Assembly: GCF_003977605.1 (NCBI RefSeq)
Contig: NZ_RYYU01000001.1
Span: forward strand, 189,175-253,174
Direction: 5' to 3'
DNA length: 64,000 nt
Source: Prevotella koreensis
GTDB lineage: Bacteria > Bacteroidota > Bacteroidia > Bacteroidales > Bacteroidaceae
Shown here: piece after piece, positions 45,462 to 55,256 of the stretch
Numbering within the stretch: position 1 is the stretch's first letter
How the letters are laid out: the number at the start of each line of letters is the position of its first letter
Notes under the pieces: generated by a model
Database searches by the model: none
Told to the model about the DNA's origin: nothing
Seen by the model: the letters and a program-made list of their open reading frames with translations, nothing else
Translations under genes and position numbers: made by a program

Positions 45462-47003
45462 TCATTCTATGGGTTTGTATATCAGTCTTGCTCCATAGAG
45501 ATGCCACTTCTTGTCACTTCTTATCCATGCCCTGTTAGTCAACATATTGCATCTGTATCCATGGTCAAAACCACCTCCATTGGCTATTATCGTAAGTCCT
45601 TTTGACAGATAATAATATGCTCCGAAAGCCTGTCTGCTTGTTAGGTTTTTATTCCATTCTTTACCGAATGATATTCCGGAGTCATCGATGAGTGATGTTA
45701 TCCAGAAGTTCTTGCCCGGTCTGTCGATGAGAATAAAGTCGCCATTGTCGTTATTCTCCGGCAAAGGCTCTCCCACTTTCCTATATGGCGGCTCTGTTTT
45801 ATACATGTCATAATCGTCGATGTTGTCACACACATACATCTGCAGGTCTTTGAATGTTACGTCGGGCATAAGATGCCAAATGTTTCCCACGATGTTCTCT
45901 ATCCACCTGTAACGCATCGGGTTACGGTTTTCTGTAGTTAGATGTGGCGTGACCATGTTCGCCCTTCCGGTCTTGCTGTTGTGCGGTGCGGTGCAAGTCT
46001 CTGTCCAGTTTGTTCGTTGTGCACAGTTGCCGATAAAGCAGTCGGTGTTGATGTCAATAGCCGGTCCGTCGAAATAGTAGGTTTCTGTTTTTTTTCTTTT
46101 TTTCTTTGACGTGCATTTTGCAAAGGTAAGAATGTCTTTCTGACTGCCGTTGCAGATACAGATGTTCGAGCCTTCTATTATCACGTCCCTCCATTGGCGC
46201 TTGCAGGTAATGGAGTTCGTTTTCTTTTCGTTCTTTGTGGAATAATAGGTCTGTTCCTTATCCCACTCCTTCTCAATCGGTTGTCGGAAGTCTGCTATGC
46301 CATGTCCGAAGATTACACCGGTGTTGCGACAACCGAACTCCACCGCTACGAGCGTATAAAGCATGTCGAGCGTACGCATGTCGTAGAGCGTGTAGCCTCT
46401 GCCTCTAGCCTTTGCCGCATCAAGGAATTGTTTTGGCACGATGTTAGAAGTGGGAATCTTGTCGGCTATTGAGCGCATTTTCCCATTCTCATCGATATAA
46501 CCCTCGAATGCAGATATATACACGGCATCTATCTCTTTTCCGTTCTCGATGAATGCGGGGTGTGGTTTTGTGCCTTTGGCCGATATTACACGGTATTCAT
46601 ATCCGTTCTCCGAGTACTTCTTTACGTAGAATTTAGGAATGCGCACGAACACGTCACCATTGCTTCCATCGAGTGAGAAACCGGGTTCGTTGTCGTAAGT
46701 AATAATGGTTTTGCCCCCTTCTTTACGCAGGTTGCATCTCTTCACCTCCGACCAAGGATAAATGCTGTCGAAGTCACTCGTTCCCGGTGTACTTCCCACT
46801 CCGAAACTTGCTTTGAGCCCTTCGGCATCGAAACAATGCTCTCCGAGGTCGTTATTGTTTCCAATCTGCCATCTTATGCCATATTGCATGTTTGACTTAT
46901 CTCCCTGTCCCGGTTTTTCTTTCTGATTAGGAATGATGTCTTTTTCGGAGCATGCAAACAATGCTATGCAACAAATCAGAGTTATTGTGATTCTTGTTTT
47001 CAT
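45462..47003 (-). CDS. Lipoprotein with FGE/C-type-lectin-like region, in polysaccharide operon
   Basis: The 513-residue protein has lipobox LFAC near residue 18. It carries no glycosyltransferase motif. The pattern FVRIPKFYVKKYSENGYEYR, VYISAFEGYIDENGKM near residues 130-180 and HGYRCNMLTNRAWIRSDKKW then LYGARLIYKPIE at the end resembles proteins of the formylglycine-generating-enzyme/C-type lectin fold. That suggests binding or display of glycan rather than synthesis; this is inferred from the look of the sequence. It starts within the stop of the pyruvyl transferase (4-base overlap), so it belongs to the operon. Confidence 0.65.
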   Translation of the reverse strand: MKTRITITLICCIALFACSEKDIIPNQKEKPGQGDKSNMQYGIRWQIGNNNDLGEHCFDAEGLKASFGVGSTPGTSDFDSIYPWSEVKRCNLRKEGGKTIITYDNEPGFSLDGSNGDVFVRIPKFYVKKYSENGYEYRVISAKGTKPHPAFIENGKEIDAVYISAFEGYIDENGKMRSIADKIPTSNIVPKQFLDAAKARGRGYTLYDMRTLDMLYTLVAVEFGCRNTGVIFGHGIADFRQPIEKEWDKEQTYYSTKNEKKTNSITCKRQWRDVIIEGSNICICNGSQKDILTFAKCTSKKKRKKTETYYFDGPAIDINTDCFIGNCAQRTNWTETCTAPHNSKTGRANMVTPHLTTENRNPMRYRWIENIVGNIWHLMPDVTFKDLQMYVCDNIDDYDMYKTEPPYRKVGEPLPENNDNGDFILIDRPGKNFWITSLIDDSGISFGKEWNKNLTSRQAFGAYYYLSKGLTIIANGGGFDHGYRCNMLTNRAWIRSDKKWHLYGARLIYKPIE

Positions 47004-48220
47004 TTTAAAGTGTCTGTTAATTTATTCATCATATTGTTATATTTCTCCAGATAATTTGCGGCAAATGCCTTTGAATTTGCGTGAGGGAAAGACATAATGC
47101 GCTGAAGCACATCTTCTGGTGGTGGCGGATTGAATCCTCTGCCGATACATGAGATGCGCTGCATGGATAGCGATGCCTCGTCGAGAATGTGTTTTATCTT
47201 GCTCGAACGGTCATCGGTGAGCATTCCATTGAAACGTTTCCTGCCGTAGTTGTCGAAACTGAAGAATGGGATGCCGTTGTGTATGGACACCACCACCGGG
47301 TGCATGTTGTGTCCGACGAATCCCGAAGAATAGCGTATCAAGGAATACCAATCGGTAGGTGACAGCGGCAACCCGATATTATGCTTTACCGTTCCGAAAC
47401 TTGGCTTCTGCGCAAATGGCAGCAAAGCGCATTCATATCCTTCTTTATTTGCCAGTTTCTCGAAAGTGCTTATCCATTCCTGACTTACGGTGTTGCTGTT
47501 GATGAAACTTAGCAAGATGTATTTTTTTGGCAGATTGTGCCTCGCGAGAAAATCTTCTTTGGTAGGTAACACCTCCGCAGCGTTCTGGTTGAATGCAAAA
47601 ACCGGGTCTGGTGTGACTTCCGGTACACATTTCCCGTGTGTGATATATGCGAACATTTCGCTTGTCCAAGAGTCGCGAGTAGAGACATATCTGTACTTCA
47701 TAATCTGCTTATCCATGTCTTTTCTCACGCTTGCAGGTATGAGTTTATAGGCCGAGTCTTGTGAGGATGCCGACATTAAAGCCACCGGAACTTCGCAGTT
47801 GCCGATACCATTCCATGTTGCCCAGAACGGATTAGGAAACTGACGGTCGGACGTGGTTTGGCTGAATCCTATTATGGTGCGGCATGGGAATACCATGCGT
47901 TCGCGCAAAGGGTGATGCTGTGCTACGGCATCGCTGCCTATTATTACAGCCTCGATGTTGTACTCCGTGATGATGCGTGCCACGTCTTCTGTCGTTCGGC
48001 ATAGCGGTGTTTCTTGCCATGCAGACCTGCGGAAGGCTTTCATCTCTTCTATTTGCAGAGGTGGGGTGGTTTTCCGGTAATGCTCTTCAAGGTCGGCAGC
48101 CACCCAGTTCAGTATGAATGGGTCGTGTCCGGCCTTCTTTAGATAAGAAAACGTAGAGAGCAACTGCATCACTGCTCCGAAATTGCATGCCGCATGATAT
48201 GCTAAAAGACCTATTCTCAT
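47000..48220 (-). CDS. Polysaccharide pyruvyl transferase family protein
   Basis: The 406-residue protein matches the family that adds pyruvate ketals to sugars or is linked to WcaK-like genes. MRIGLLAYHAACNFGAVMQL at the start, AVIIGSDAV near residues 90-98, RYVSTRDSWTSEMF near 172-185 and TPDPVFAFN near 203-211 are the usual blocks. A pyruvyl group would give the polymer negative charge. It lies 90 bases downstream of the acyltransferase and overlaps the lipoprotein gene by 4 bases. Confidence 0.88.
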   Translation of the reverse strand: MRIGLLAYHAACNFGAVMQLLSTFSYLKKAGHDPFILNWVAADLEEHYRKTTPPLQIEEMKAFRRSAWQETPLCRTTEDVARIITEYNIEAVIIGSDAVAQHHPLRERMVFPCRTIIGFSQTTSDRQFPNPFWATWNGIGNCEVPVALMSASSQDSAYKLIPASVRKDMDKQIMKYRYVSTRDSWTSEMFAYITHGKCVPEVTPDPVFAFNQNAAEVLPTKEDFLARHNLPKKYILLSFINSNTVSQEWISTFEKLANKEGYECALLPFAQKPSFGTVKHNIGLPLSPTDWYSLIRYSSGFVGHNMHPVVVSIHNGIPFFSFDNYGRKRFNGMLTDDRSSKIKHILDEASLSMQRISCIGRGFNPPPPEDVLQRIMSFPHANSKAFAANYLEKYNNMMNKLTDTLK

Positions 48221-48310
48221 ATTTTCCTAACGTTCTGTTTTTCTTTTCCGGCTGCACAAATGCCTTGCCGTCCTGTCTTTATTGACTTTGCTGTTACATC
48301 CCACTCCATG

Positions 48311-48865
48311 TCATACAATGTGCATGTGGGTATATGGTTCGTATGTGAAGTCGTGCACTTTGCGTTCGCCTATTTTCTTCGCCGGTATGCCACCGACAAC
48401 GGAATAAGGTTCAACGTCTTGTGTTACCACGGCTCCTGATGCCACTACGGCACCTCGTCCGATATGCACACCGGGCAACAATATTGACTTGGAGCATATC
48501 CATGCGTAATCCTCTATTGTCGTTTTTGCTCCTGTTCCATGAAAATCAGCCGAGTTCATCTCATGGTGTAGTGTCCATATTGTAGCGTCATACGCTATCG
48601 TGACATTCTCTTTTATCTCAAGTCCCATGCGTGCATCGAGCATTACATGCGGGCCGATGCTGCATCCGCGACCAATTTTCAATCCTTTCGGATTCCTTAT
48701 ATCTACAGTGGAGAACATCGACACGTGTGTGGAGATTTCTGCACCGAGCATTCTGAGTAATTGCTTACGTATGGTCTGCGATGGAATTTTCCTGATGAAC
48801 GCCATTGATATGTAGTTCATGGATAGTAGCCATGAGTAGTATATTCGTCGTAATCGGTCTTTCAT
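48311..48865 (-). CDS. Hexapeptide-repeat acyltransferase
   Basis: The 184-residue protein has left-handed beta-helix repeats (IGRGCSIGPHVMLDARMGLE, IEDYAWICSKSILLPGVHIG, RGAVVASGAVVTQDV). The catalytic His of this class is in TLHHEMNS near residue 97. It resembles WcaF/Maa O-acetyltransferases, so it probably acetylates a repeat unit of the polymer. It overlaps the flippase gene by 4 bases (ATGA), a sign of translational coupling. Confidence 0.9.
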   Translation of the reverse strand: MKDRLRRIYYSWLLSMNYISMAFIRKIPSQTIRKQLLRMLGAEISTHVSMFSTVDIRNPKGLKIGRGCSIGPHVMLDARMGLEIKENVTIAYDATIWTLHHEMNSADFHGTGAKTTIEDYAWICSKSILLPGVHIGRGAVVASGAVVTQDVEPYSVVGGIPAKKIGERKVHDFTYEPYTHMHIV

Positions 48866-50409
48866 TTTTTGATTTTCTTTTTTATTTTCTTTGCAACATT
48901 ACAGATGTATTCTTTCTCGCCCTTATTCATGGCAAGGTGATATGCCAGAATGCAATATAACGAAATGTCAAGCGATGTAACGATTATGAGCCTTATGAAT
49001 GATGTCTCCATAATAGTGGTAATTGCATAGAGACATGCTCCTATGCTAATGAATATTGCAAGATTTGGCAATATGGCTTTGGAGATATACTCCCATACGG
49101 GGATAGACTGCAACTTGTTTGCGAACATAAGTCTTACGAAGAACACCGCAATCTCGATGACGCACGCTATCAGCAATGCGTATGTAGGTATGAGAAAGTA
49201 TTTCAAGGCAAAGTATGACAATGGCAGAGTGATAAGTAGCATGATACTGACGCTCGTGGTGTACCATTTCACCCTTCCGGAAGATTGTACAGCAGACATG
49301 AGTCCGGAGGACGATTGTGTGATGAGAGACAGAATGATTATTATGCGCGTAAACTCTATTGTGTATTGTGGTACGTTACCAATCCATATACCTGTGATGA
49401 AAGGCAGTTCTATGATAACAGGTAAGGACATAGCTCCGAGTATGAGTACTGAGTACTTTGTTAGTGCAAAAGTGAGGTTCTGAAGTCTTTCCTGTGCGTG
49501 CAGTCCTTCGCTTTCCATCAACTGTGGGTTTATGCTTTTCTGTATTGTAGATGAGAAATAGCCCAGTGCTGCGTTTACCTGATTAGCGATTCCGTATGCC
49601 GCATTAATTACTGTTCCGTGGAAATGGTTGAGGATAATGGCTATACCTTGGTTGCGACTGACCATTGCGAGGGACGATAGTGTGTTCCAACCGGCAAACC
49701 CGAACATCTCGATGAAGAGTTTCTTGTTGCGACATGAACGTGGGGAGATGTGCAAATCCTTGTATTTGTTTCTGCAATATACATATTTTATTATAAGCAC
49801 AAGAATTGTTATCAGTGTTATTGAAATGCCGTATATCTCAAGTCTTGCCGACGAAAACAATGTCAGCGATAGTGCAACGGCAAGTTTCAGAAGATACTCA
49901 ATGATGCCGGAGATAGAGAAAAAAAGCATGTTTTCATACGAGTTTAATACCGCATCGAAAGGTACGGTGACGACCGAGAAGAACATGCTGATGACAAGGA
50001 AGTGGAAAAGCAGGTGTGCTACATCTTCCTGTCCGCTGTTTATGTTGAGGAAATATTTGAATAGTATAGGTATGGAGCCTTCTATGAGAAGTACTATAAT
50101 CAACCCTATTATTATGTGCAACAGGATGCTTATGTTATATACTTGCAGAAGTTTGTTCTTGTCTTTCTCACCTATCGTCACCGAGAGGTAACGTTGTGTG
50201 GAAACGGTCATTGCCCCGTTTATGAAAGCAAGCATTGATATGATGCCGGCAATGAGGTTGAAAAGTCCGTAATCACTTTCTCCCAACGAGTGCAATACGA
50301 TGGGTACAGTGCATATAGAGATTGCCATGCAGATGACAATCTTCATGTAGAGTACTGCCGTATTAAATATTATCTTCTGGGTAGGTTTCATCTTTCTGGA
50401 ATTTTCCAA
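48862..50409 (-). CDS. Polysaccharide flippase (Wzx-like, MOP superfamily)
   Basis: The 515-residue protein has about 12-14 transmembrane helices. ICTVPIVLHSLGESDYGLFN near residues 33-52 is the typical Wzx start. FGFAGWNTLSSLAMVSRNQG near 237-256 and AYGIANQVNAALGYFSSTI near 277-295 are other conserved blocks. It ends in a lysine-rich cytoplasmic tail. It would flip the undecaprenyl-linked repeat unit to the periplasm. Its first 47 bases overlap the end of the polymerase gene; a second ATG at 50391 would shorten this overlap. Confidence 0.88.
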   Translation of the reverse strand: MENSRKMKPTQKIIFNTAVLYMKIVICMAISICTVPIVLHSLGESDYGLFNLIAGIISMLAFINGAMTVSTQRYLSVTIGEKDKNKLLQVYNISILLHIIIGLIIVLLIEGSIPILFKYFLNINSGQEDVAHLLFHFLVISMFFSVVTVPFDAVLNSYENMLFFSISGIIEYLLKLAVALSLTLFSSARLEIYGISITLITILVLIIKYVYCRNKYKDLHISPRSCRNKKLFIEMFGFAGWNTLSSLAMVSRNQGIAIILNHFHGTVINAAYGIANQVNAALGYFSSTIQKSINPQLMESEGLHAQERLQNLTFALTKYSVLILGAMSLPVIIELPFITGIWIGNVPQYTIEFTRIIIILSLITQSSSGLMSAVQSSGRVKWYTTSVSIMLLITLPLSYFALKYFLIPTYALLIACVIEIAVFFVRLMFANKLQSIPVWEYISKAILPNLAIFISIGACLYAITTIMETSFIRLIIVTSLDISLYCILAYHLAMNKGEKEYICNVAKKIKKKIKK

Positions 50410-51556
50410 TCATATAACCGAATGAGAGCATGAACACATTTGCCCAATAATATATTATAACGTGAGAGGTCATTGACTGTATGGCGTATATTACGGCAAG
50501 CATAGCAATGGATGGAGCATAACGTGACTTCTTCCTTATCATTTTGAAAACAACGAAAAAGAGCGTGAAGAATGCTCCGATATAAAGCAGTAAACCGATT
50601 ATTCCGAAATCGTATGCCGTTTCAAGGAAATCGTTATGGGCAGAGAGTTGCAGCGTTGACTCGCGCAACACTGTGTTGAATCCGTTCCCGATAATCTGAT
50701 TAGACAGGTCTTGGTCTTCTATCATCCTTATCGTTTGTTCCCAGAGTGGTATTCTACCGCTGCCCTGATCCTGATCCACATTCTCGAATCTGTCGAGTAT
50801 GGTATTGCCGGTGGAATTATCGGTTGCCAAAAAGTAGAATGCAACACCGGCAATGGCAATGAGTGCGATGGCTGTTAATACAGAGGCAGGTTTCAACTTC
50901 TTTTTCACAAACTGAGAAATCATAATATACACTACCAATGATACGGCAAGGGCAAGTACTCCGGAACGTTTGAATGATGAAAACAATATAATGGTGACAA
51001 CGATTATAGCAAACAACTTAATCCATTTTGACTTGAAAAGCAATACCAAAGGAAGGGCGTACAACACATAATAGGAAGATGCCAGGTGGTTTGTAAGAAA
51101 GAAATTTACTTCCTTGAAAATCAAGACATATTGTATTGCAAGTGCCAATAACAATATCATGAACACAAATTTGTCGAACCGCTCGAAATCGGTATGCATG
51201 GCAGAGTTGAAAGATGAAACAAGCACAAACATGGGGGTGAATATGTACATTATGTTGGTTATGTAATCACCGGTCTGCGTCTTGTCGTCAAGCAGTGTGG
51301 GAATGGAAGCCCATAGAAAATAGACACAAAATAGGATTATTGTTGTCGGGGGGAGATATAATTTGTAGTTTGGCAGAAACAGTTTGGCTGCCGAGAATGC
51401 CCATACGAGCAGTGCTAACGCCATTGCTATGCGTGTGAAAACGGAATACTCGGTTCCATGTTCCATTGCACGCATATTGAAAAAGGACGCTATAATTAAT
51501 ATAAATAACGCAAAAATGAAGTATGAATATGATATATTTTTTACTTTGATTAGCAT
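50363..51556 (-). CDS. O-antigen ligase/polymerase-like membrane protein (Wzy-like)
   Basis: The 397-residue protein has about 10 transmembrane helices and a large periplasmic loop. RIPLWEQTIRMIEDQDLSNQ near residues 260-280 followed by IGNGFNTVL and LSAHNDFLETAYDFGIIGLL near 290-315 is the Wzy/WaaL signature, including the conserved His of the catalytic loop. Its place between the Wzx and Wzz genes points to the polymerase role. It overlaps the flippase gene, which supports co-expression. Confidence 0.88.
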   Translation of the reverse strand: MLIKVKNISYSYFIFALFILIIASFFNMRAMEHGTEYSVFTRIAMALALLVWAFSAAKLFLPNYKLYLPPTTIILFCVYFLWASIPTLLDDKTQTGDYITNIMYIFTPMFVLVSSFNSAMHTDFERFDKFVFMILLLALAIQYVLIFKEVNFFLTNHLASSYYVLYALPLVLLFKSKWIKLFAIIVVTIILFSSFKRSGVLALAVSLVVYIMISQFVKKKLKPASVLTAIALIAIAGVAFYFLATDNSTGNTILDRFENVDQDQGSGRIPLWEQTIRMIEDQDLSNQIIGNGFNTVLRESTLQLSAHNDFLETAYDFGIIGLLLYIGAFFTLFFVVFKMIRKKSRYAPSIAMLAVIYAIQSMTSHVIIYYWANVFMLSFGYMIGKFQKDETYPEDNI

Positions 51557-51559
51557 TAT

Positions 51560-52636
51560 CTATGTTGTTTTGTTCGCTTTCCTGTTTTTTATATTATTTC
51601 TGATGAAAATATAGGAGCATGTTCCCAAGAATGAAAGCATCATCATAACAAATACGAAAATCATTCGTTTGGGACCCGACGGCTTGATAGGAACCGATGC
51701 TCCTTTGAGTAAAGTGAATGCGGGGGTGCGTTCTATGACTTTTGATTTGGCATTCTGCAACTGTGTGTTGAATGCTGTATAGGCATTGAATTTCAGTTGC
51801 ATGTCGTTTTCCAAGTCGTTCTGTTTTGCCTTGAAACTCTCAAGCACCATATCGACATTAGCGTCAGCATAACTTCCGTAAAGTTGACGTGCTTTCTCGT
51901 AACTCTGCTTTGCCTCGGCGGTAATTTCAGTGTAATACTCTACGTCTCTGCGTGCCTTGCTGGTTCGGTAGTTTGTGATGAAGTTCTGTAGTTTCATCTT
52001 TACAGAGTCAGCAATTGTCTTACAGATTAGCGGGTCTTGGTCGGTAGTGTTTACGGTGATTACTGCCGTACGCTTGTCTATGGCGATGCTTATTTTGTTC
52101 CTAATTATTCCTGCTATCATGTCCTGGCGTTTCGACATGAAATAGGGGTCGTTCTTTTTCTGCCCTCCTCCTGTTGCGGTTCCTTCGGAGTCGCTTTCCG
52201 GGAATAAGTCTTTTACCCAACCGAAAATCTTGTATGTCCATGCCACCTTCTGATGCTTGTCAATGTAGTCATAATAGGTTGTACTTAATTCCTTGTCTTG
52301 AGTGGTTACTTTCACGTCAAACAGACTCGATACGAACTGGTTGTCTTCCATTAGGTCGGGATAGAGCAGGGGCGTGATGGCATCAGACGATTTCATGGAA
52401 TTGAGGTCGATACCGAAGGATGCTACAAGGCTCGACAATCCGCCCCCCAATGAGTTGTTTTCCATCTCCGGAGCAAGTTTGAGACTTGTGGAATATGTTC
52501 TTGGCTGACTGAAGATGTAGATGCACGACAATACGAATACTATCGACATGACAATAAAGAACAGCCTCTTGTTTGCCCATATAGTTTTCAATATCTTATC
52601 TACGTCAACCGTATCAAGTTTCTTTTTTGTTTCCAT
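51560..52636 (-). CDS. Chain-length determinant protein (Wzz-like)
   Basis: The 358-residue protein has the Wzz arrangement: a cytoplasmic N-terminus (VDVDKILKTIWANKRLFFI), a first membrane helix near residues 22-44, a long periplasmic part with coiled-coil character (about 205-300), and a second helix with the Pro-rich block ASVPIKPSGPKRMIFVF near 317-333. There is no fused tyrosine kinase, unlike Wzc. It sets polymer length. It follows the export protein gene by 33 bases. Confidence 0.92.
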   Translation of the reverse strand: METKKKLDTVDVDKILKTIWANKRLFFIVMSIVFVLSCIYIFSQPRTYSTSLKLAPEMENNSLGGGLSSLVASFGIDLNSMKSSDAITPLLYPDLMEDNQFVSSLFDVKVTTQDKELSTTYYDYIDKHQKVAWTYKIFGWVKDLFPESDSEGTATGGGQKKNDPYFMSKRQDMIAGIIRNKISIAIDKRTAVITVNTTDQDPLICKTIADSVKMKLQNFITNYRTSKARRDVEYYTEITAEAKQSYEKARQLYGSYADANVDMVLESFKAKQNDLENDMQLKFNAYTAFNTQLQNAKSKVIERTPAFTLLKGASVPIKPSGPKRMIFVFVMMMLSFLGTCSYIFIRNNIKNRKANKTT

Positions 52637-52669
52637 ATTTTTTACGAGGGGTTAATTTTTTCTTCCGCG

Positions 52670-55195
52670 TTATTTTTTTATTATATTAGCCAATGTGGCG
52701 ATAATGGTGGCGAATGATGCCACGCCCGATGCTATCGAGATGGTTTGCGAGAGCATACGTGGGTCGCGTGGAGCCTTGCTTGGCACGAATATCTCGCATC
52801 CCGGTTCGGGTTTTGCGTTGTGAGCCACACGTGCCACCTTGCCATTCATATATATAATGAAGGTCTGTTTCTTCTTTGCGCGGTTGCCCCATCCGCCGGC
52901 CTGGTCGATGTAGTAGCCTGCCCGCTTACCTTTCTGGTATCCTACGGTATTAGGATACATCACGTCTCCGCTCACCTTAACGGTGCTTGTGTATTGCGGA
53001 ACTATAAGGCGGTCGCCCTCGCGCAGCACAATGTCCTCGTCGCCTCCGGGTTCTGCCAGAGCTTTGTCGAGTTCGATACCTACATAATATATATCTCCGA
53101 TGTCAATCTTATTGATGTTGATCGAGTCCTTTTCGTTTGTGTTTGACTTTGCCATATCTAACAATGTCTCGGTTCGCAGTCGTTCCTCGGGCGTGAATTT
53201 ACGTTCGAGTCGCGCTCCCTTGGTGTATGCGCGGTCGTTCACTCCACCTGCGGCCTTTATTACATCGCTCAGTCTTTGGTTCTTCCTTTCAAGCGTATAT
53301 GTACCGCTGAACATAACCTCGCCTTCAACAACTACGTTTTGTTGTTTGTAGAATCCCGGACTCTTACGGACATACACCTCGTCGAACGGCATGAGCGTGA
53401 AGCCCGGTTCGCCATCTATTACGAATCCGTCTTTCAGTGCGAAACTGTATGTGCGTGCAATGATAGAGTCGGTCTGTAATGCCTTCGGGTTGGAGACACG
53501 GCGTGCCACGTCCACTTTCACCGTCGATGCCGTCTGTTTAAGTCCTCCCGCTTGCAGTACAAAGTCTTCAAGTGTTTCATTGTCAGCGTATTTATATACA
53601 CCGGGATATTGCACCTCTCCATGAATTGTTATTGTTTGTTCCTCCATCATTTCCTGTTTTGTAGGTATGAAGAGCACATCGTTTGGCTTCAATGCCATGT
53701 CGGGTACGCGGCCTTTCATTATTCCTTCTATATCGACAGAGATAACTTGTAGCGTGCGGTCTTCTTTCATGCGGTGCATCACGGCACGAGTGGTAAACGC
53801 TTCTTCGGTCACTCCTTCGCAGGATTCGAGAAGTTCGCGCACAGTGGTTATGTTGCCACCAACCTGATACATTCCGGGACGGAACACCGCTCCTTTCACC
53901 TCTGCCATGTTGGAGAAGCGCGGAATGATGGAGTCCACATTCACCGAGTCTTCGTCGGCGAGGTGGAAAGAATTCATATCGAACTCGTCAACGTTATACA
54001 CCGAGTATTCACGTCCGGTCTTACGCACTAATCTTACCGACTTGGTGTAAGCGTCACCGGTAAATCCTCCGGCATATTTCATCAATGTTCCGACACTTTC
54101 GTTGCGGCGCATCTCATAGAACATTGGGCGTTTCACCTTACCGGTAATGTTCACAAGGCAGTCATAAGGGCCAACCACGATAACGTCGTTCTCGGCCAGT
54201 CGCACGTTGCCTGTGAGTTTTCCATTCAGTATGTAGTCGTATATATCTACGGTTGAAATCAGTTTGTTGTTGCGATATACCTTTATGTTTCGCAGCGTTC
54301 CGAGGTCGTTCACACCGCCTGCCATATACAACGCGTGGAAAACCGATGCGAAGGCCGACAGTGTGTAGGTGCCCGGTGCATTCACCTCACCCATCACGTT
54401 GACCATGATTGTTCGTGTCTGTCCAACGGTGAGGCGTATCTGACTGCTGCTATAACGCGAGCCGAGGGTTGAACGCAGATGTGAATTGGCCTGCGCTACG
54501 GTCATTCCTGATACCTGCACCGGACCGAACCCATCTATCGTTATCGTTCCTTCAGGGCTCACAGTGCTTTCTATCGTGCGCTGTGATGCACCATAAATAT
54601 CTATGAACACGGCATCACCGGGGCCTAATTTGTAGTTCTGGGGTGTGGCAATGTTCATGTTTGGCTCGAAACTAAGGTTCTTGTTATTGAAGATATCGCG
54701 TCCGAACACTTTGCGTTTATCCTCTATTATATAAATCGTTTCGAGCGAGTCGGGCATCATCATTCCCAACTGGCTTTTGATTTCCATGAAGTCTTCGTCT
54801 GCTTCATTGTATGTATGACGCGCCTCGCGCACACTCTGTACCCTCTGTGATGAGTTGCGTTGTGCCTTTGTGCGCTGTTCTTGCATGGCCTGTACGTCCT
54901 GTTCTTTCTTGTTGCCGTTGTTGGTTCGTAAGCGTGACTGTGGCGATTTGGAGTCCTCCACGGTGCCCAATCCCTGCTTGTTTTTCATTCGGTCATACGT
55001 GTTCTTTACACGGCGTATCTGGTTTATATCCACGCCGCGCTGCATCAACTTCGTAACAATCTGTGTCTGATCTGTACCCTTTTTATATTCTTTTACAACG
55101 AACTGCATCACTTGTTCGTCGGTCATACCTGATTGGGCAAATGTTCCCAACGAACAGAGACCCAGCATAAATGCAATTATAAGTATTTTTTTCAT
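52670..55195 (-). CDS. Large SLBB polysaccharide export protein (Wza-like)
   Basis: The 841-residue form starts at the ATG at 55195, where a signal peptide MKKILIIAFMLGLCSLGTFA begins; the open frame extends to 55279 without one. After a charged region, the Poly_export domain begins at YKLGPGDAVFIDIYGASQ near residue 190. Six SLBB-type repeats follow, each with a V-x-G-x-V-x-x-P/S-G/N pattern and AGG ending (VMGEVNAPGTY, ITGKVKRPMFY, VKGAVFRPGMY, IHGEVQYPGVY, VEGEVMFSGTY, VSGDVMYPNTV). A hydrophobic segment is at the C-terminus. E. coli Wza has 379 residues, so this version has a much longer periplasmic tube. It exports polymer through the envelope. Confidence 0.88.
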   Translation of the reverse strand: MKKILIIAFMLGLCSLGTFAQSGMTDEQVMQFVVKEYKKGTDQTQIVTKLMQRGVDINQIRRVKNTYDRMKNKQGLGTVEDSKSPQSRLRTNNGNKKEQDVQAMQEQRTKAQRNSSQRVQSVREARHTYNEADEDFMEIKSQLGMMMPDSLETIYIIEDKRKVFGRDIFNNKNLSFEPNMNIATPQNYKLGPGDAVFIDIYGASQRTIESTVSPEGTITIDGFGPVQVSGMTVAQANSHLRSTLGSRYSSSQIRLTVGQTRTIMVNVMGEVNAPGTYTLSAFASVFHALYMAGGVNDLGTLRNIKVYRNNKLISTVDIYDYILNGKLTGNVRLAENDVIVVGPYDCLVNITGKVKRPMFYEMRRNESVGTLMKYAGGFTGDAYTKSVRLVRKTGREYSVYNVDEFDMNSFHLADEDSVNVDSIIPRFSNMAEVKGAVFRPGMYQVGGNITTVRELLESCEGVTEEAFTTRAVMHRMKEDRTLQVISVDIEGIMKGRVPDMALKPNDVLFIPTKQEMMEEQTITIHGEVQYPGVYKYADNETLEDFVLQAGGLKQTASTVKVDVARRVSNPKALQTDSIIARTYSFALKDGFVIDGEPGFTLMPFDEVYVRKSPGFYKQQNVVVEGEVMFSGTYTLERKNQRLSDVIKAAGGVNDRAYTKGARLERKFTPEERLRTETLLDMAKSNTNEKDSININKIDIGDIYYVGIELDKALAEPGGDEDIVLREGDRLIVPQYTSTVKVSGDVMYPNTVGYQKGKRAGYYIDQAGGWGNRAKKKQTFIIYMNGKVARVAHNAKPEPGCEIFVPSKAPRDPRMLSQTISIASGVASFATIIATLANIIKK

Positions 55196-55256
55196 ATTCT
55201 TGTTATAGTCGTAAAATTGATTGTCAGAACTCGAAATTCTGTCTGTTACGGTATGT

